Positions 1-7,501 of a DNA stretch of 64,000 nt are shown in pieces. The notes beneath the pieces were generated by a model. That model was given only the letters and a program-made list of their open reading frames with translations, did not search any database and was not told the origin of the DNA. Position 1 is the stretch's first letter. Each line of letters begins with the position of its first letter. Source of the DNA: CADCWK01 sp964244115 (GTDB lineage: Bacteria; Chloroflexota; Chloroflexia; Thermomicrobiales; UBA6265); NCBI GenBank assembly GCA_964244115.1, contig CAXTHM010000008.1:12039-76038 (forward strand), given 5' to 3'. The position numbers and the translations under genes were made by a program.

Positions 1-459
1 CCCGGCGGGAATCTCGGGGCGACGGATGACCGCCTGCTCGATGACGGCGGGCTGCCGCTCGGCGAGCCGCTCGGTGACGACCCGAACGCCGAGCGGCTGC
101 TCTGGCGGGGCCGGCCGAGCAAGCTCTGGTCGCCCCGGATGGCGATCACCAACCGGTACCGGCTGACCGACCAGCGGCTGCGGTGGGAGTACGGGTTCAT
201 CGGCCGGCGGGTCGAGGAAGTCGACCTGTTCCGGATCAACGACGTCGCGATCAAGCAGGCAGCCTTCGAGCGCATCCTCGGCTTCGGCGACATCACGATC
301 TACATGACCGACGCGTCCTCGGGAGAGAAGGTGCTGCACAACGTCGTCGGGCCGGAGCGGGTCAAGGATCTGATCCGGCAGGCCGTCCGCCGGGAGCGCC
401 AGCGCCGCCGCGTCATCGTCCGCGAGGACATGTACAGCGGCGGCGAGGAGCCGATGTAG
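1..459 (+). CDS. bacterial PH (bPH2-like) domain protein, 5' truncated
   Basis: The reading frame is open from the first base of the window, so the gene starts upstream. The visible 152 codons carry a short acidic lead-in (DDRLLDDGGLPLGEPLGDD), then the pattern LLWRGRPS, NRYRLTDQRLRWEYGFIGRR and a beta-rich stretch ending FGDITIYMTD. This order is typical of bacterial PH-like (DUF304/bPH_2, YdbS-like) domains, where LTxxRL...G...R marks the core. The C-terminus is a basic helix rich in Arg (VRRERQRRR). No membrane segment is visible in this part. Family members often have one or two helices before or after the domain; those could lie upstream. The domain is well supported but the exact function is not. 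Confidence 0.7.
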   Translation, partial: PGGNLGATDDRLLDDGGLPLGEPLGDDPNAERLLWRGRPSKLWSPRMAITNRYRLTDQRLRWEYGFIGRRVEEVDLFRINDVAIKQAAFERILGFGDITIYMTDASSGEKVLHNVVGPERVKDLIRQAVRRERQRRRVIVREDMYSGGEEPM

Positions 460-558
460 CGTCATCGCATGGCGGTCGCGCGACCCGGTGGGAGATCTGC
501 CGGCCATTGGCTGGGTCGGACGGGTCGGAGTCAGCAGTCCCCACATAAGGAGCAATCA

Positions 559-978
559 ATGGCGCAGGACGACACGGCGGCGCTGCACGAACTGGCGCGG
601 CGGTTCTTCGACGAGGTCTGGAACCAGGGGGACGAGTCGGCGATCGACCGGTACATCGCCGAGCACGCCGATGGCAACGACGCGACCTTCGGGATCGGCC
701 GCGAGGGCTTCCGGACGCAGTGGCGCCAGTGGCAGGCCGCCTTCGCAGGTCTCCACTTCGCGGTCGAGGAGATCGTCGCCGAGGGGGACCGGGTCGTGAC
801 CCGCTGGACGCTGAGCGGCACCCAGATCGGCGAGTTCCTCGGCATCCCGGCGACGGGCCGCAGCGTCTCCGTCGGCGGGATGAGCCTGGACACCGTCCGG
901 GACGGGATGCTGGTCGCCGGCGTCGATGCCTGGGACGAGCTCGGGCTGCGCCGCCAGCTCGGCGTCATCCCGGAGTAG
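559..978 (+). CDS. SnoaL-like ester cyclase / NTF2-fold protein
   Basis: A 139-residue protein of the SnoaL/NTF2-like fold. The N-terminal helix with FFDEVWNQGDESAIDRYIAE, followed by a region around GREGFRTQWRQWQAAFAGLHF and the strand pattern VEEIVAEGDRVVTRWTLSGT, is the standard layout of SnoaL-like polyketide cyclase relatives. The loop GIPATGRSVSVGGMSLDTV is also usual for the family. The start is fixed by an AAGGAG ribosome site at 547-552, six bases before ATG. Most such proteins have no proven substrate, so no reaction is claimed. It stands alone, with the minus-strand PIN module converging on it. Confidence 0.85.
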   Translation: MAQDDTAALHELARRFFDEVWNQGDESAIDRYIAEHADGNDATFGIGREGFRTQWRQWQAAFAGLHFAVEEIVAEGDRVVTRWTLSGTQIGEFLGIPATGRSVSVGGMSLDTVRDGMLVAGVDAWDELGLRRQLGVIPE

Positions 979-1071
979 ATTCGCCGTATCTCCGCCGCAG
1001 GGTCAGCCAGATGGGAAGACACGTCGATGCGACGCACCGTAGGTTAGGAGGCGATTCGTCCTGGCCCCTCT

Positions 1072-1563
1072 CTAGGTGTCGAATGACATGACGAGTTGAC
1101 CCGGCTCTGGCTTCATGACTCGAATCCCGAAGAGGTTGTCACAGGGGAGTAGATGCTCTCCATCCCAGGTCAGGAAGGCGTCGCAACCGTCCTCGATCGC
1201 TGACGCGAGATGGATCATGTCATCGTTCTTCACTTTCATGTTGCGACTGCGCGCATCCCAAATTAGTTGTCGGGCTCGTTCGGCAATCGTCCGGTCGACC
1301 TCAATCAACTCAATATATGATCGAAGGAACAAGGATGTGGCGTCCCGGCGAGCCTGAGCGTCCTTGGCCATCTTCTGTCCGCCGTTGACCTCTGCGATGG
1401 TGTAAACCGATGTGACCACTTCAGCTTCGCCCAGACGGGCTTTCTCTAATATCGTGATAGCTACCTGGTTCCGAGGCAAGCCATCTTCCAGGTCCGTTTC
1501 CCCCTTGAGATGCGCAATGAAGATGCAGGAATCGACGTACCATCGTGGTCGCTTAGTCGCCAC
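1072..1563 (-). CDS. PIN-domain protein (VapC-like RNase), second gene of a two-gene module
   Basis: A 163-residue PIN-domain protein. It opens with YVDSCIFIAHLKGE, where the first conserved Asp sits in a D-S-C-x-F context, has a central Glu in YTIAEVNGG, and ends with DDMIHLASAIEDGCDAFLTWD, which supplies the remaining acidic residues of the metal site. PIN proteins are metal-dependent ribonucleases, often toxins. The GTG start at 1563 is preferred because GGAG lies about eight bases upstream. It overlaps the end of the upstream gene by 11 bases, so translation is probably coupled. Base composition is visibly lower in G+C than the neighbours, suggesting transfer. The partner is not a standard short antitoxin, so a toxin role is inferred only. 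Confidence 0.82.
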   Translation of the reverse strand: MATKRPRWYVDSCIFIAHLKGETDLEDGLPRNQVAITILEKARLGEAEVVTSVYTIAEVNGGQKMAKDAQARRDATSLFLRSYIELIEVDRTIAERARQLIWDARSRNMKVKNDDMIHLASAIEDGCDAFLTWDGEHLLPCDNLFGIRVMKPEPGQLVMSFDT

Positions 1564-2371
1564 TCCGCTGTCTCCTAATCCATTCATCGGACAGCAAACC
1601 ATCGGTCAGGTCAGGGAGGATCCCAGCCAAGTCGCTCAAGCTCGGAAGTTCGTCGTCAGGCACGAACCGCGTAATGTTCCGGACCGGGTCTACCCGAGCG
1701 ATCGCGCCATCGAGATCTCGCAGTAAGCGGCCACGGATCTCGACACGTTGCCGGAGACTTCCCACGACTTCATCGTACTGACGATCGGCATCGAAGTAAC
1801 ACTTGATGTCGAGGGACCGGTGACGGTTACGAAGTTGGAAGTACGGTCGTCGTCCAAAGAACACCCCCTGCACGAATCCCGTAACGCTGCCAACAGATGC
1901 GACTCGACGTGCGGGGAAATCTCGATCGGTTGTGACCGCCGCCGTCAGTGCGGTTCCAGCAAACGGGGTCATAATCTCAATCGTAGCGACACTGTCGTCG
2001 AAGGCTTTACTCATCTGATTGAACGGCCCGACCGCAGCGTCCGGCATGACATCGAACGGATCGGCACCCTGCTCCACGGCAGACAGTGCCCGTACCAATG
2101 CTCGACTCATTGGCTCGTAAGGTCTGTTCAACATGTCTTCACTTGGGACAACCAGATCGGTCATCACAATCCGAGGAACGATACCCATCGTGGCACTTCC
2201 AATGGACAAGGATGTGACGTCCCACTGCGGGTCTAAGCCTTCGGCGTACTCAGACGTAAAGGCCATGACGATCCTGCGCCAGTTCGGCACGACCAAGGCA
2301 AAAGTCTCGAAGGGGACGGACTTTCCGTCTTCCCCTTCCAGTCTGATGGTAATAAGGGCCGGTCGCTCCAT
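1553..2371 (-). CDS. uncharacterised protein coupled to the PIN-domain gene
   Basis: A 272-residue soluble protein with no signal peptide or membrane segment. I do not recognise its family. It begins with a strand-rich segment (MERPALITIRLEGEDGKSVP), followed by a helical middle (around RALVRALSAVEQGADPFDVM) and a conserved-looking FFGRRPYFQLRNRHRSLDIK segment. The ATG at 2371 has GGAG about seven bases upstream, so it is preferred over an upstream start at 2419. The stop overlaps the start of the PIN gene by 11 bases, the usual order of antitoxin then toxin, but the protein is far longer than a typical VapB. G+C is lower than the surrounding genes. An antitoxin or substrate-adaptor role for the PIN protein is an inference from the coupling alone. 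Confidence 0.65.
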   Translation of the reverse strand: MERPALITIRLEGEDGKSVPFETFALVVPNWRRIVMAFTSEYAEGLDPQWDVTSLSIGSATMGIVPRIVMTDLVVPSEDMLNRPYEPMSRALVRALSAVEQGADPFDVMPDAAVGPFNQMSKAFDDSVATIEIMTPFAGTALTAAVTTDRDFPARRVASVGSVTGFVQGVFFGRRPYFQLRNRHRSLDIKCYFDADRQYDEVVGSLRQRVEIRGRLLRDLDGAIARVDPVRNITRFVPDDELPSLSDLAGILPDLTDGLLSDEWIRRQRSGD

Positions 2372-2857
2372 GATGACTCTCCGTCGAGTACGAACAAATG
2401 TACTACATCGAGGATACACCCTGACTGCAACGGCTAGGGCTCAAGCACGACTGGATAGCGCATCCTACCATTCCGGGAAGCGGTAGGGATCTGGCGAAAC
2501 TGCTAAACCTCTACGGCCTTGACTTTTTCTTTTCAGTGAGATGGGATTGCCACGGTCGGATGGACTTCGTAGGCTGGCGATGCTCGACGTCCCCCGGCCA
2601 TCCGGGGGCCGCCAGATGCTAGAGCCTATCATGCCCCGCCCCGTCCTTCTGCACTGGCAGCCCATGCCTTCGTCGGTCGGTTAGTGGGCGCCGCGAGCGC
2701 CCTGGCCCTGCTCTCCCGCGTGGTCTACCGTCCAATCCATAAGCAGTGGATGGCCTCCTGCCCCAAAAGCCAAAGTTAAGGACCGTGGGCCAGGGCGAAC
2801 ATCGCCCTGGCCCACGGTCGTGTCGAGTGATCGATTGGCCGCGGCACGCATCGAACT
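2372..2857. other. intergenic region, no gene recognised
   Basis: This stretch separates the lower-GC PIN module from the quinoprotein gene. Apart from the strong hairpin near 2800 and the ribosome site of the module, nothing supports a gene. Short frames on the minus strand here are Arg/Pro-rich and look like out-of-frame translations. Confidence 0.5.
2781..2819 (-). terminator. perfect 18-bp hairpin after the quinoprotein gene
   Basis: Bases 2781-2798 pair perfectly with 2802-2819, leaving a 3-base loop. On the minus strand the stem is followed by a T-rich stretch (CTTAACTTTGGCTTTT). It lies about 40 bases beyond the stop of the minus-strand quinoprotein gene and fits an intrinsic terminator. 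Confidence 0.8.
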
Positions 2858-4624
2858 CTACGCGACCGGCGTGGCCTCCGGCGTCGGGAACTGAGGATCG
2901 CCCGGGTTGGTCGGGGTCGCCGCGTTGTCGGCCGGGGCGACCTCCGCGTCGTCCGGGGTCGCACTGCCAGCGCCCAGCTTGAAGGCGTGGATCGCCAGGC
3001 CCGGCGTGCCGGTCATGTTGGAGTCCGGCGAGGCGATGTAGGCGGCCGTCGTCGGGACGATCAGGTAATCCTCGCTGATCGCGAACGGGGCGTTGATGCC
3101 GGCGGTCCCGGTCACGGACCAGAGCGCCGTGCCGTCGGCGGCGTTGTAGGCGCGGATCACGCCGTCGAGGCCACCGGTGAAGACGACGTCGTTGGCGATG
3201 GTCACGGCGCCGAGCAGGCCGGTCGCGACCGCGACCTGCCACTTGATCTGGCCATTGGTCACATCGATGGCGACCAGGTCACTGGTGGCGTTGCTCAGAT
3301 CCAGCGTCAGACCGCCAGCGATGCCGGTGGGGGAGTAGGTCGTCGCCCAGTTCAGGACCGCGGCGAAGACCGTGCCGTCGGCGTAGGCCATGCAGGTCTC
3401 GACGCCACCCAGGGTCCCCGGGAACACCTCGAGCGTTCCGCCCTCGGGGATCTCCTCCACGTTCTCGTTCTGGTGCGTCCCGACGGGGATCTTCCAGATC
3501 GTGTTCCCGGCATTGGTGTCGACGGCCGCGACGTAGCCGTGCTTGCCGGAGGTGACGACCAGCTTGACCGGCGCACCGCCGATCTCGGTCTCGACGATGA
3601 TCGGAGAGAGGTGGTTGTCGAGGTCGTAGTTGTCATCCGGCTTGATGTTGACATGCCACTGGACGCTGGCCGTGGTCGGGTCGATCTCGACCAGGTTGTT
3701 GACGTAGTCGTTCTGGCCTGGCCGGGAAGTGGCGTTCGGGAACTCGGTGTTGCCGGGGTACGGCGCCGCGTTGGCGACCGCCAGATAGAGCATCCCGGTC
3801 TCGGTGTCGATCGCGGGCGGGTTCCAGAGCCCACCGCCGGAGTTGACCCGGGCGTTGCCCCAGAGATCGTCGGTCGTCGTCTCCCAGCTCCAGATCGTGT
3901 GGCCGGAGGAGGCATCGAGCGCGTAGAAGACGCCCTTCTGGCCGCCACGGTAGAAGACGGTCCCGTTGCCCGGGACGGTGCTGACGTAGACCGTGTTGTC
4001 GTAGACGATCGGAGCGATGTCGATGCCCTCACCGATGTTGTTGGTGAGCTTGACCCGCCAGACCTCCTCCTGCGTCTCGATATCGACCGCGACGACCTCG
4101 GCGGTGTCGCCCAGGATGGAATAGAGGTTGCCGTACGCGACCGTGACGCCGTTCGGACCGACGCAGCCGATGCCGTACTCCTTGGTCCAGAGCGTCTCGC
4201 CGGTGGTCTTGTCGATCGCGTAGAGGTTGCTCTGCATATCGACGAGGTAGATGGTGTTGCCGTTGATGATCGGCGCGGCGGTGAAGGCGCCGTAGGCGCC
4301 GGCGACGTTGAGCGGGTACGACCAGGCGATGCCCAGCGTCGTGACGTTGCTGCTGTCGATCGTGGTGCTGGCCGAGGCGCGGGTGTTGGAGAGGTTGCCG
4401 TTCTGGGTGGGCCAGTCGTTGGCGTAGTCGGTGTACTCGGGCGGCATCACCGGGCCGAGCGCGAGCGGGGTGGCGGGGACCTGGAGCTCCCCCTCCTGGG
4501 CGACGGCGTCGGAGTGCAGCAGGGCCGTGGTGACGAGCGCTCCGGCGGCGAGTGCGCCCGTTCCCGCGACCAGCGTGCGGCGTGAGACGACCGGGGCGTT
4601 GTGCGTATCATCGACCTGGGTCAT
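2858..4624 (-). CDS. Tat-exported PQQ-type beta-propeller (quinoprotein dehydrogenase-like)
   Basis: A 588-residue exported protein. A Tat signal (SRRTLVAGTGALAAGALVTT) is followed by repeated propeller blades with the tryptophan-docking pattern, for example AIDKTTGETLWTK, ALDASSGHTIWSW and AIDVTNGQIKWQV. The central block NSGGGLWNPPAIDTETGMLY with ANAAPYPG resembles the middle of PQQ-dependent alcohol dehydrogenases, as does the later VTSGKHGYVAAVD. No haem-binding CxxCH is present. The C-terminus is an Ala/Thr/Pro tail. ATG at 4624 has TAGGAG upstream. A close paralog at 7502-9580 carries an extra cupredoxin domain that this protein lacks. Cofactor binding and substrate are not shown by the sequence; a structural propeller role is possible. 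Confidence 0.85.
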   Translation of the reverse strand: MTQVDDTHNAPVVSRRTLVAGTGALAAGALVTTALLHSDAVAQEGELQVPATPLALGPVMPPEYTDYANDWPTQNGNLSNTRASASTTIDSSNVTTLGIAWSYPLNVAGAYGAFTAAPIINGNTIYLVDMQSNLYAIDKTTGETLWTKEYGIGCVGPNGVTVAYGNLYSILGDTAEVVAVDIETQEEVWRVKLTNNIGEGIDIAPIVYDNTVYVSTVPGNGTVFYRGGQKGVFYALDASSGHTIWSWETTTDDLWGNARVNSGGGLWNPPAIDTETGMLYLAVANAAPYPGNTEFPNATSRPGQNDYVNNLVEIDPTTASVQWHVNIKPDDNYDLDNHLSPIIVETEIGGAPVKLVVTSGKHGYVAAVDTNAGNTIWKIPVGTHQNENVEEIPEGGTLEVFPGTLGGVETCMAYADGTVFAAVLNWATTYSPTGIAGGLTLDLSNATSDLVAIDVTNGQIKWQVAVATGLLGAVTIANDVVFTGGLDGVIRAYNAADGTALWSVTGTAGINAPFAISEDYLIVPTTAAYIASPDSNMTGTPGLAIHAFKLGAGSATPDDAEVAPADNAATPTNPGDPQFPTPEATPVA

Positions 4625-5039
4625 GGATGCGTCTCCTAACGATGGTGATGCGTTCGGAGTGGCGGCCGGGCGGCGTGCGGCACGCCAAACCACTCCCTGT
4701 TGCGTCCGCAACGAGATCCATCCGTCGAATGACCGGTGGGGCAGGCGGCGAGGGTCGCCTGGTGATCCGTCAGTCCCTCATCGGACGACCCGGCCAGCGC
4801 CCGTGGCGAACGGGATAACGGTTCGCGGCGATCGCGGGCTGCGTAGCCCACGCGTCGCCGGGAAAGCGCGGATTCCTCTGGCGGATCCGGGGGTCACGTC
4901 GCCCTCGGCGTGACGTTTCCGGAACCCTGATCCGCACCTGACAGTAGTCTATCGCAGAATCGGCCGTGGTCGTCAATACGTCTTCGCGGATCGCCACCGA
5001 ACGTGGTCCGGGCCACGATCCGAAGCGCGTTGCTCCCCG
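4625..5039. other. intergenic region, promoter side of the quinoprotein gene
   Basis: It holds the TAGGAG ribosome site of the quinoprotein gene and lies after the stop of the minus-strand GerMN gene. A short imperfect hairpin near 4893-4912 (GTCACG...CGTGAC) could be part of a terminator, but no T tract follows. No gene was recognised. Confidence 0.4.
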
Positions 5040-6020
5040 TCAGTCGTCGAACCGGAGCGGGACCTCGAACCGGTTGACCTCGGAACCGTCGCGGGCCGAG
5101 GCCTCGTAGCCCAGCAGCGTAAGGGGGCCAGCGGCGGTCCCGTCCGGAACGGTCAGGCTGGCCTCGAAGGTCCCTCGGGTGCCGTTGCCGGACGTCGCCT
5201 GCACCGGGACGTCCAGCAGGACGTCGCCGTCGCCAGTCGTCAGGCGCAGGGACAGGCTGGCCTCGAAGGTATTGGCCGTCCCGGAGACCCGGCATTCGGC
5301 GCCGATGGTCTCGCCCGGCAGCGGCCGCTCGATCAGGATCAGTGGGCTGACGTCCTCGAAGGCCTGGCGGCCGACCGGGCCGTCGATCGGGTTGCCGAGG
5401 ACGTCCGTCATCGCGACCGGCTCCCCGTCGACGATCAGGTCAACGGCGGTGATGGTCTCGAACTGCGTCAGCGTGAAGACGATCTGGGCCAGCCGCAGCC
5501 GGCGGGCGCGGTCGTCGGCCGAGCCGTCCTGCCCGGCGGCGGGGGTCGCGAGCCGGTCGGCCAGCTCACCGTCGACCCCGGCGCCGAGCAGGTCGCCGGC
5601 GAGTGCCACCCGAACGGTGCCACCGTCGCCGAGATCGGCGGAGACGACGCTGATCCCGGCCGGGATCGCCGAGACGCTGCCTGCGTCGAGGACATCGTCG
5701 CCCGGTCCCGCCAGGAGCAGGGCGAGGGCGGCCGCGGCGACCCGGCGCTCGGCCGGATCGACCGTGACGACACCGCGATACGGCCGGATCAGCGGGCCAC
5801 GGCGGTCGTCGGCGAGGGAGACGACGTAGAGCGAGACCGCGGCCTCCTCCCGCGGGACCCGGGGCGGCCGGGGCGCGGGCTCGTCCTGCGCGGCGGCGGG
5901 AACGCTCCGGCCGGCGACGACGGCCAGACTGGCGGCACTGGCCAGCAGGGCGCTCCGGCGGGACAACCGGGCAGAGCCAGTATCCGAGCGCGAGTCGTTG
6001 ATCCGGGCGTCATCGGTCAT
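5040..6020 (-). CDS. Tat-exported GerMN / Gmad2 domain protein
   Basis: A 326-residue exported protein. A Tat signal (LSRRSALLASAASLAVVAG, ending AAAQDEP) precedes a GerMN-like domain at about residues 60-200, with the family hallmarks VYVVSL-type first strand, AALALLLAGPGDD, and the QIVFTLTQFETITAVDL strand pair. A Gmad2 immunoglobulin-like domain follows from about 225 to the end (SPLILIERPLPGETIGAEC, ASLSLRLTTGDGDVLLD, LTLLGYEASARDGSE). GerMN-Gmad2 proteins are cell-envelope proteins of unclear biochemical role, found in spore formers and in many non-spore formers. It sits between two propeller genes, all on the minus strand but with wide gaps, so co-transcription is doubtful. Confidence 0.87.
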   Translation of the reverse strand: MTDDARINDSRSDTGSARLSRRSALLASAASLAVVAGRSVPAAAQDEPAPRPPRVPREEAAVSLYVVSLADDRRGPLIRPYRGVVTVDPAERRVAAAALALLLAGPGDDVLDAGSVSAIPAGISVVSADLGDGGTVRVALAGDLLGAGVDGELADRLATPAAGQDGSADDRARRLRLAQIVFTLTQFETITAVDLIVDGEPVAMTDVLGNPIDGPVGRQAFEDVSPLILIERPLPGETIGAECRVSGTANTFEASLSLRLTTGDGDVLLDVPVQATSGNGTRGTFEASLTVPDGTAAGPLTLLGYEASARDGSEVNRFEVPLRFDD

Positions 6021-6135
6021 GGCCGACCACTCCTTGTCTCACGGCGGACGACCGTCCGGCGGCGGTGCCGAAACATCGGCCGATCAGTCCCCACATCGAC
6101 CCACATCAGCGTTCAGATGGATCGCCTTGGCGCGA

Positions 6136-6257
6136 CTGGGGGAGCGACTCCCCTCCCTGGGCACCCGCGGAGCCACAGCGCAGCGAGAGCCACACGGGGC
6201 GGCTGAGCGCAGCAGGTGCACCGGAGAGGGACCGGAGAGAGGTGTCCTCCGCTACCA
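6136..6257 (+). repeat. repeat family A, copy 1
   Basis: One of five copies of an interspersed element of roughly 100-125 bp. The core here is GCGGAGCCACAGCGCAGCGA followed by GAGCCACACGGGGCGG. Flanking CTCCCCTCCCT and AGGGACCGGAG segments could pair to close a long stem. It lies between the stop of one minus-strand gene and the start of the next. Copies share sequence with those at 42961, 60471, 9826 and 11941. Confidence 0.7.
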
Positions 6258-6316
6258 CACGACGCCAATGTACACCGCTCCGCCCAGGGGGCGATCACGA
6301 CCCGACCCGGTCACGC

Positions 6317-7234
6317 TCACCCGGCGATGGGTGAGGCGACCAGCGGCGTGGCCGGCGTCAGGACAGGCGGGACGACGACCGGCACATCGGTCGGCGCGAC
6401 GGGAGGAATCTCGGTCGGCGCGACGGCAGGAGTCTCGGTCGGCGCGACATCGGTCGGGAGCGGGGCCGGGGTCGGGGTCGGCGGGACCTCGACCCCGTCG
6501 ATCTCGATGTTGATCTGGCGCCCCTCGGTCTGGGAATTGTAGATCGTCGCGGCGCCGATGATGGCGGTCCGCTGGTCGACGGACTCCGCTCCCTGCGGCA
6601 GCGACAGGCAGCCACCCCCCTCGATGTCCAGTTCCACGGCGACAGCGAACTGGCTAAGGTCGTTGGCGGCGGCCGACGCCCGGATGTTGGAGACGCTGCC
6701 GTCGGCGATCTCGGTCAGGGCGTCGCTGACGCTGGCCTGGATGCACGGCGGGGCCGTCTCGAGGCGAGGCTCGTCGCCGCGGCTGAGCAGGATGACCACG
6801 AGGAGGACGACCAGGACCAGCCCGGCCACCGCGAGGATGGCGATCGGGCCGACCGGTGGGCCACTCCCGTTCCGGGTCACCCGGCGGGCCGTCGGACGAC
6901 GGCCTCCGCCACCGGTGCCCGACGCCGGCCGGACCTCGACGGGACCCATGATCACCGGCTCGACGGCCGATTCGCTGTCCGCGAGACCGCCATCGCTGTC
7001 TGGCTCTGGGTCGCCTGAGCGATCGCGGGCGGCGGATGGGCTGGCTCCGGGTGTCGTCGATGCCAGAACCGTGGGACGCTGGGCGCGGTCAGGGGATGCG
7101 CCGGGAGCGCGGACGGGTCGGCGGCGGGCCGGGAGACGCGCGGCGGGCGGGACCGGCTGCCCGACGGCGCCGGCGGGCGGCTCGCCCGGTCTGGTCGCGT
7201 GCCCGGCCTGGTCGGTCTGGTCGCCGTCTGGCAT
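6317..7234 (-). CDS. single-pass membrane protein with Pro/Thr-rich tail
   Basis: About 305 residues. A long Pro/Ala/Arg-rich cytoplasmic-type N-terminus is followed by one transmembrane helix (AILAVAGLVLVVLLVVILL, about residues 130-150), then a ~100-residue extracellular domain with two Cys (PPCIQ and GGGCLSLPQG), and a low-complexity PTPTPAPLPTD tail. I do not recognise the extracellular domain. Its layout matches two other proteins in the window (22465-23850 and 55329-57020), which suggests a shared design of surface sensors or anchored binding proteins. The start at 7234 is chosen for a GAGGGACCAGGGA stretch upstream; ATG at 7276 is the alternative. Confidence 0.7.
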   Translation of the reverse strand: MPDGDQTDQAGHATRPGEPPAGAVGQPVPPAARLPARRRPVRAPGASPDRAQRPTVLASTTPGASPSAARDRSGDPEPDSDGGLADSESAVEPVIMGPVEVRPASGTGGGGRRPTARRVTRNGSGPPVGPIAILAVAGLVLVVLLVVILLSRGDEPRLETAPPCIQASVSDALTEIADGSVSNIRASAAANDLSQFAVAVELDIEGGGCLSLPQGAESVDQRTAIIGAATIYNSQTEGRQINIEIDGVEVPPTPTPAPLPTDVAPTETPAVAPTEIPPVAPTDVPVVVPPVLTPATPLVASPIAG

Positions 7235-7407
7235 CGTCCCTGGTCCCTCATCCCGTGTTGAAGCCGGAGCGCCCACGCCATTGAGTCAAGCGATCCGCTC
7301 CGTCGCCTGATTCTACGTGCATCGCCCGCCGATGCCGAACCGGTCGCCGTCCGATGGCCAGCGGTGAGACACGACGGCTGGGCCAGCCGCGACAGCGCCC
7401 ACGGCGA

Positions 7408-7480
7408 CGACACCACCACCAGCGACGCGGAGCGCCCGGAGCAGTGATGCTCCGGGCGCTCTGGGTACGTGGTGGTGTCG
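7408..7480 (-). terminator. nested hairpin downstream of the quinoprotein-cupredoxin gene
   Basis: An inner perfect 14-bp stem (7430-7443 with 7448-7461, loop GTGA) is nested in an outer stem (7408-7417 with 7471-7480). It lies just past the stop of the minus-strand gene at 7502. The T tract is weak, so it may work as a strong structural terminator or a 3' stabilising hairpin. Confidence 0.7.
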
Positions 7481-7501
7481 ATCGGGGCCGGGATGCGTCC
7501 G

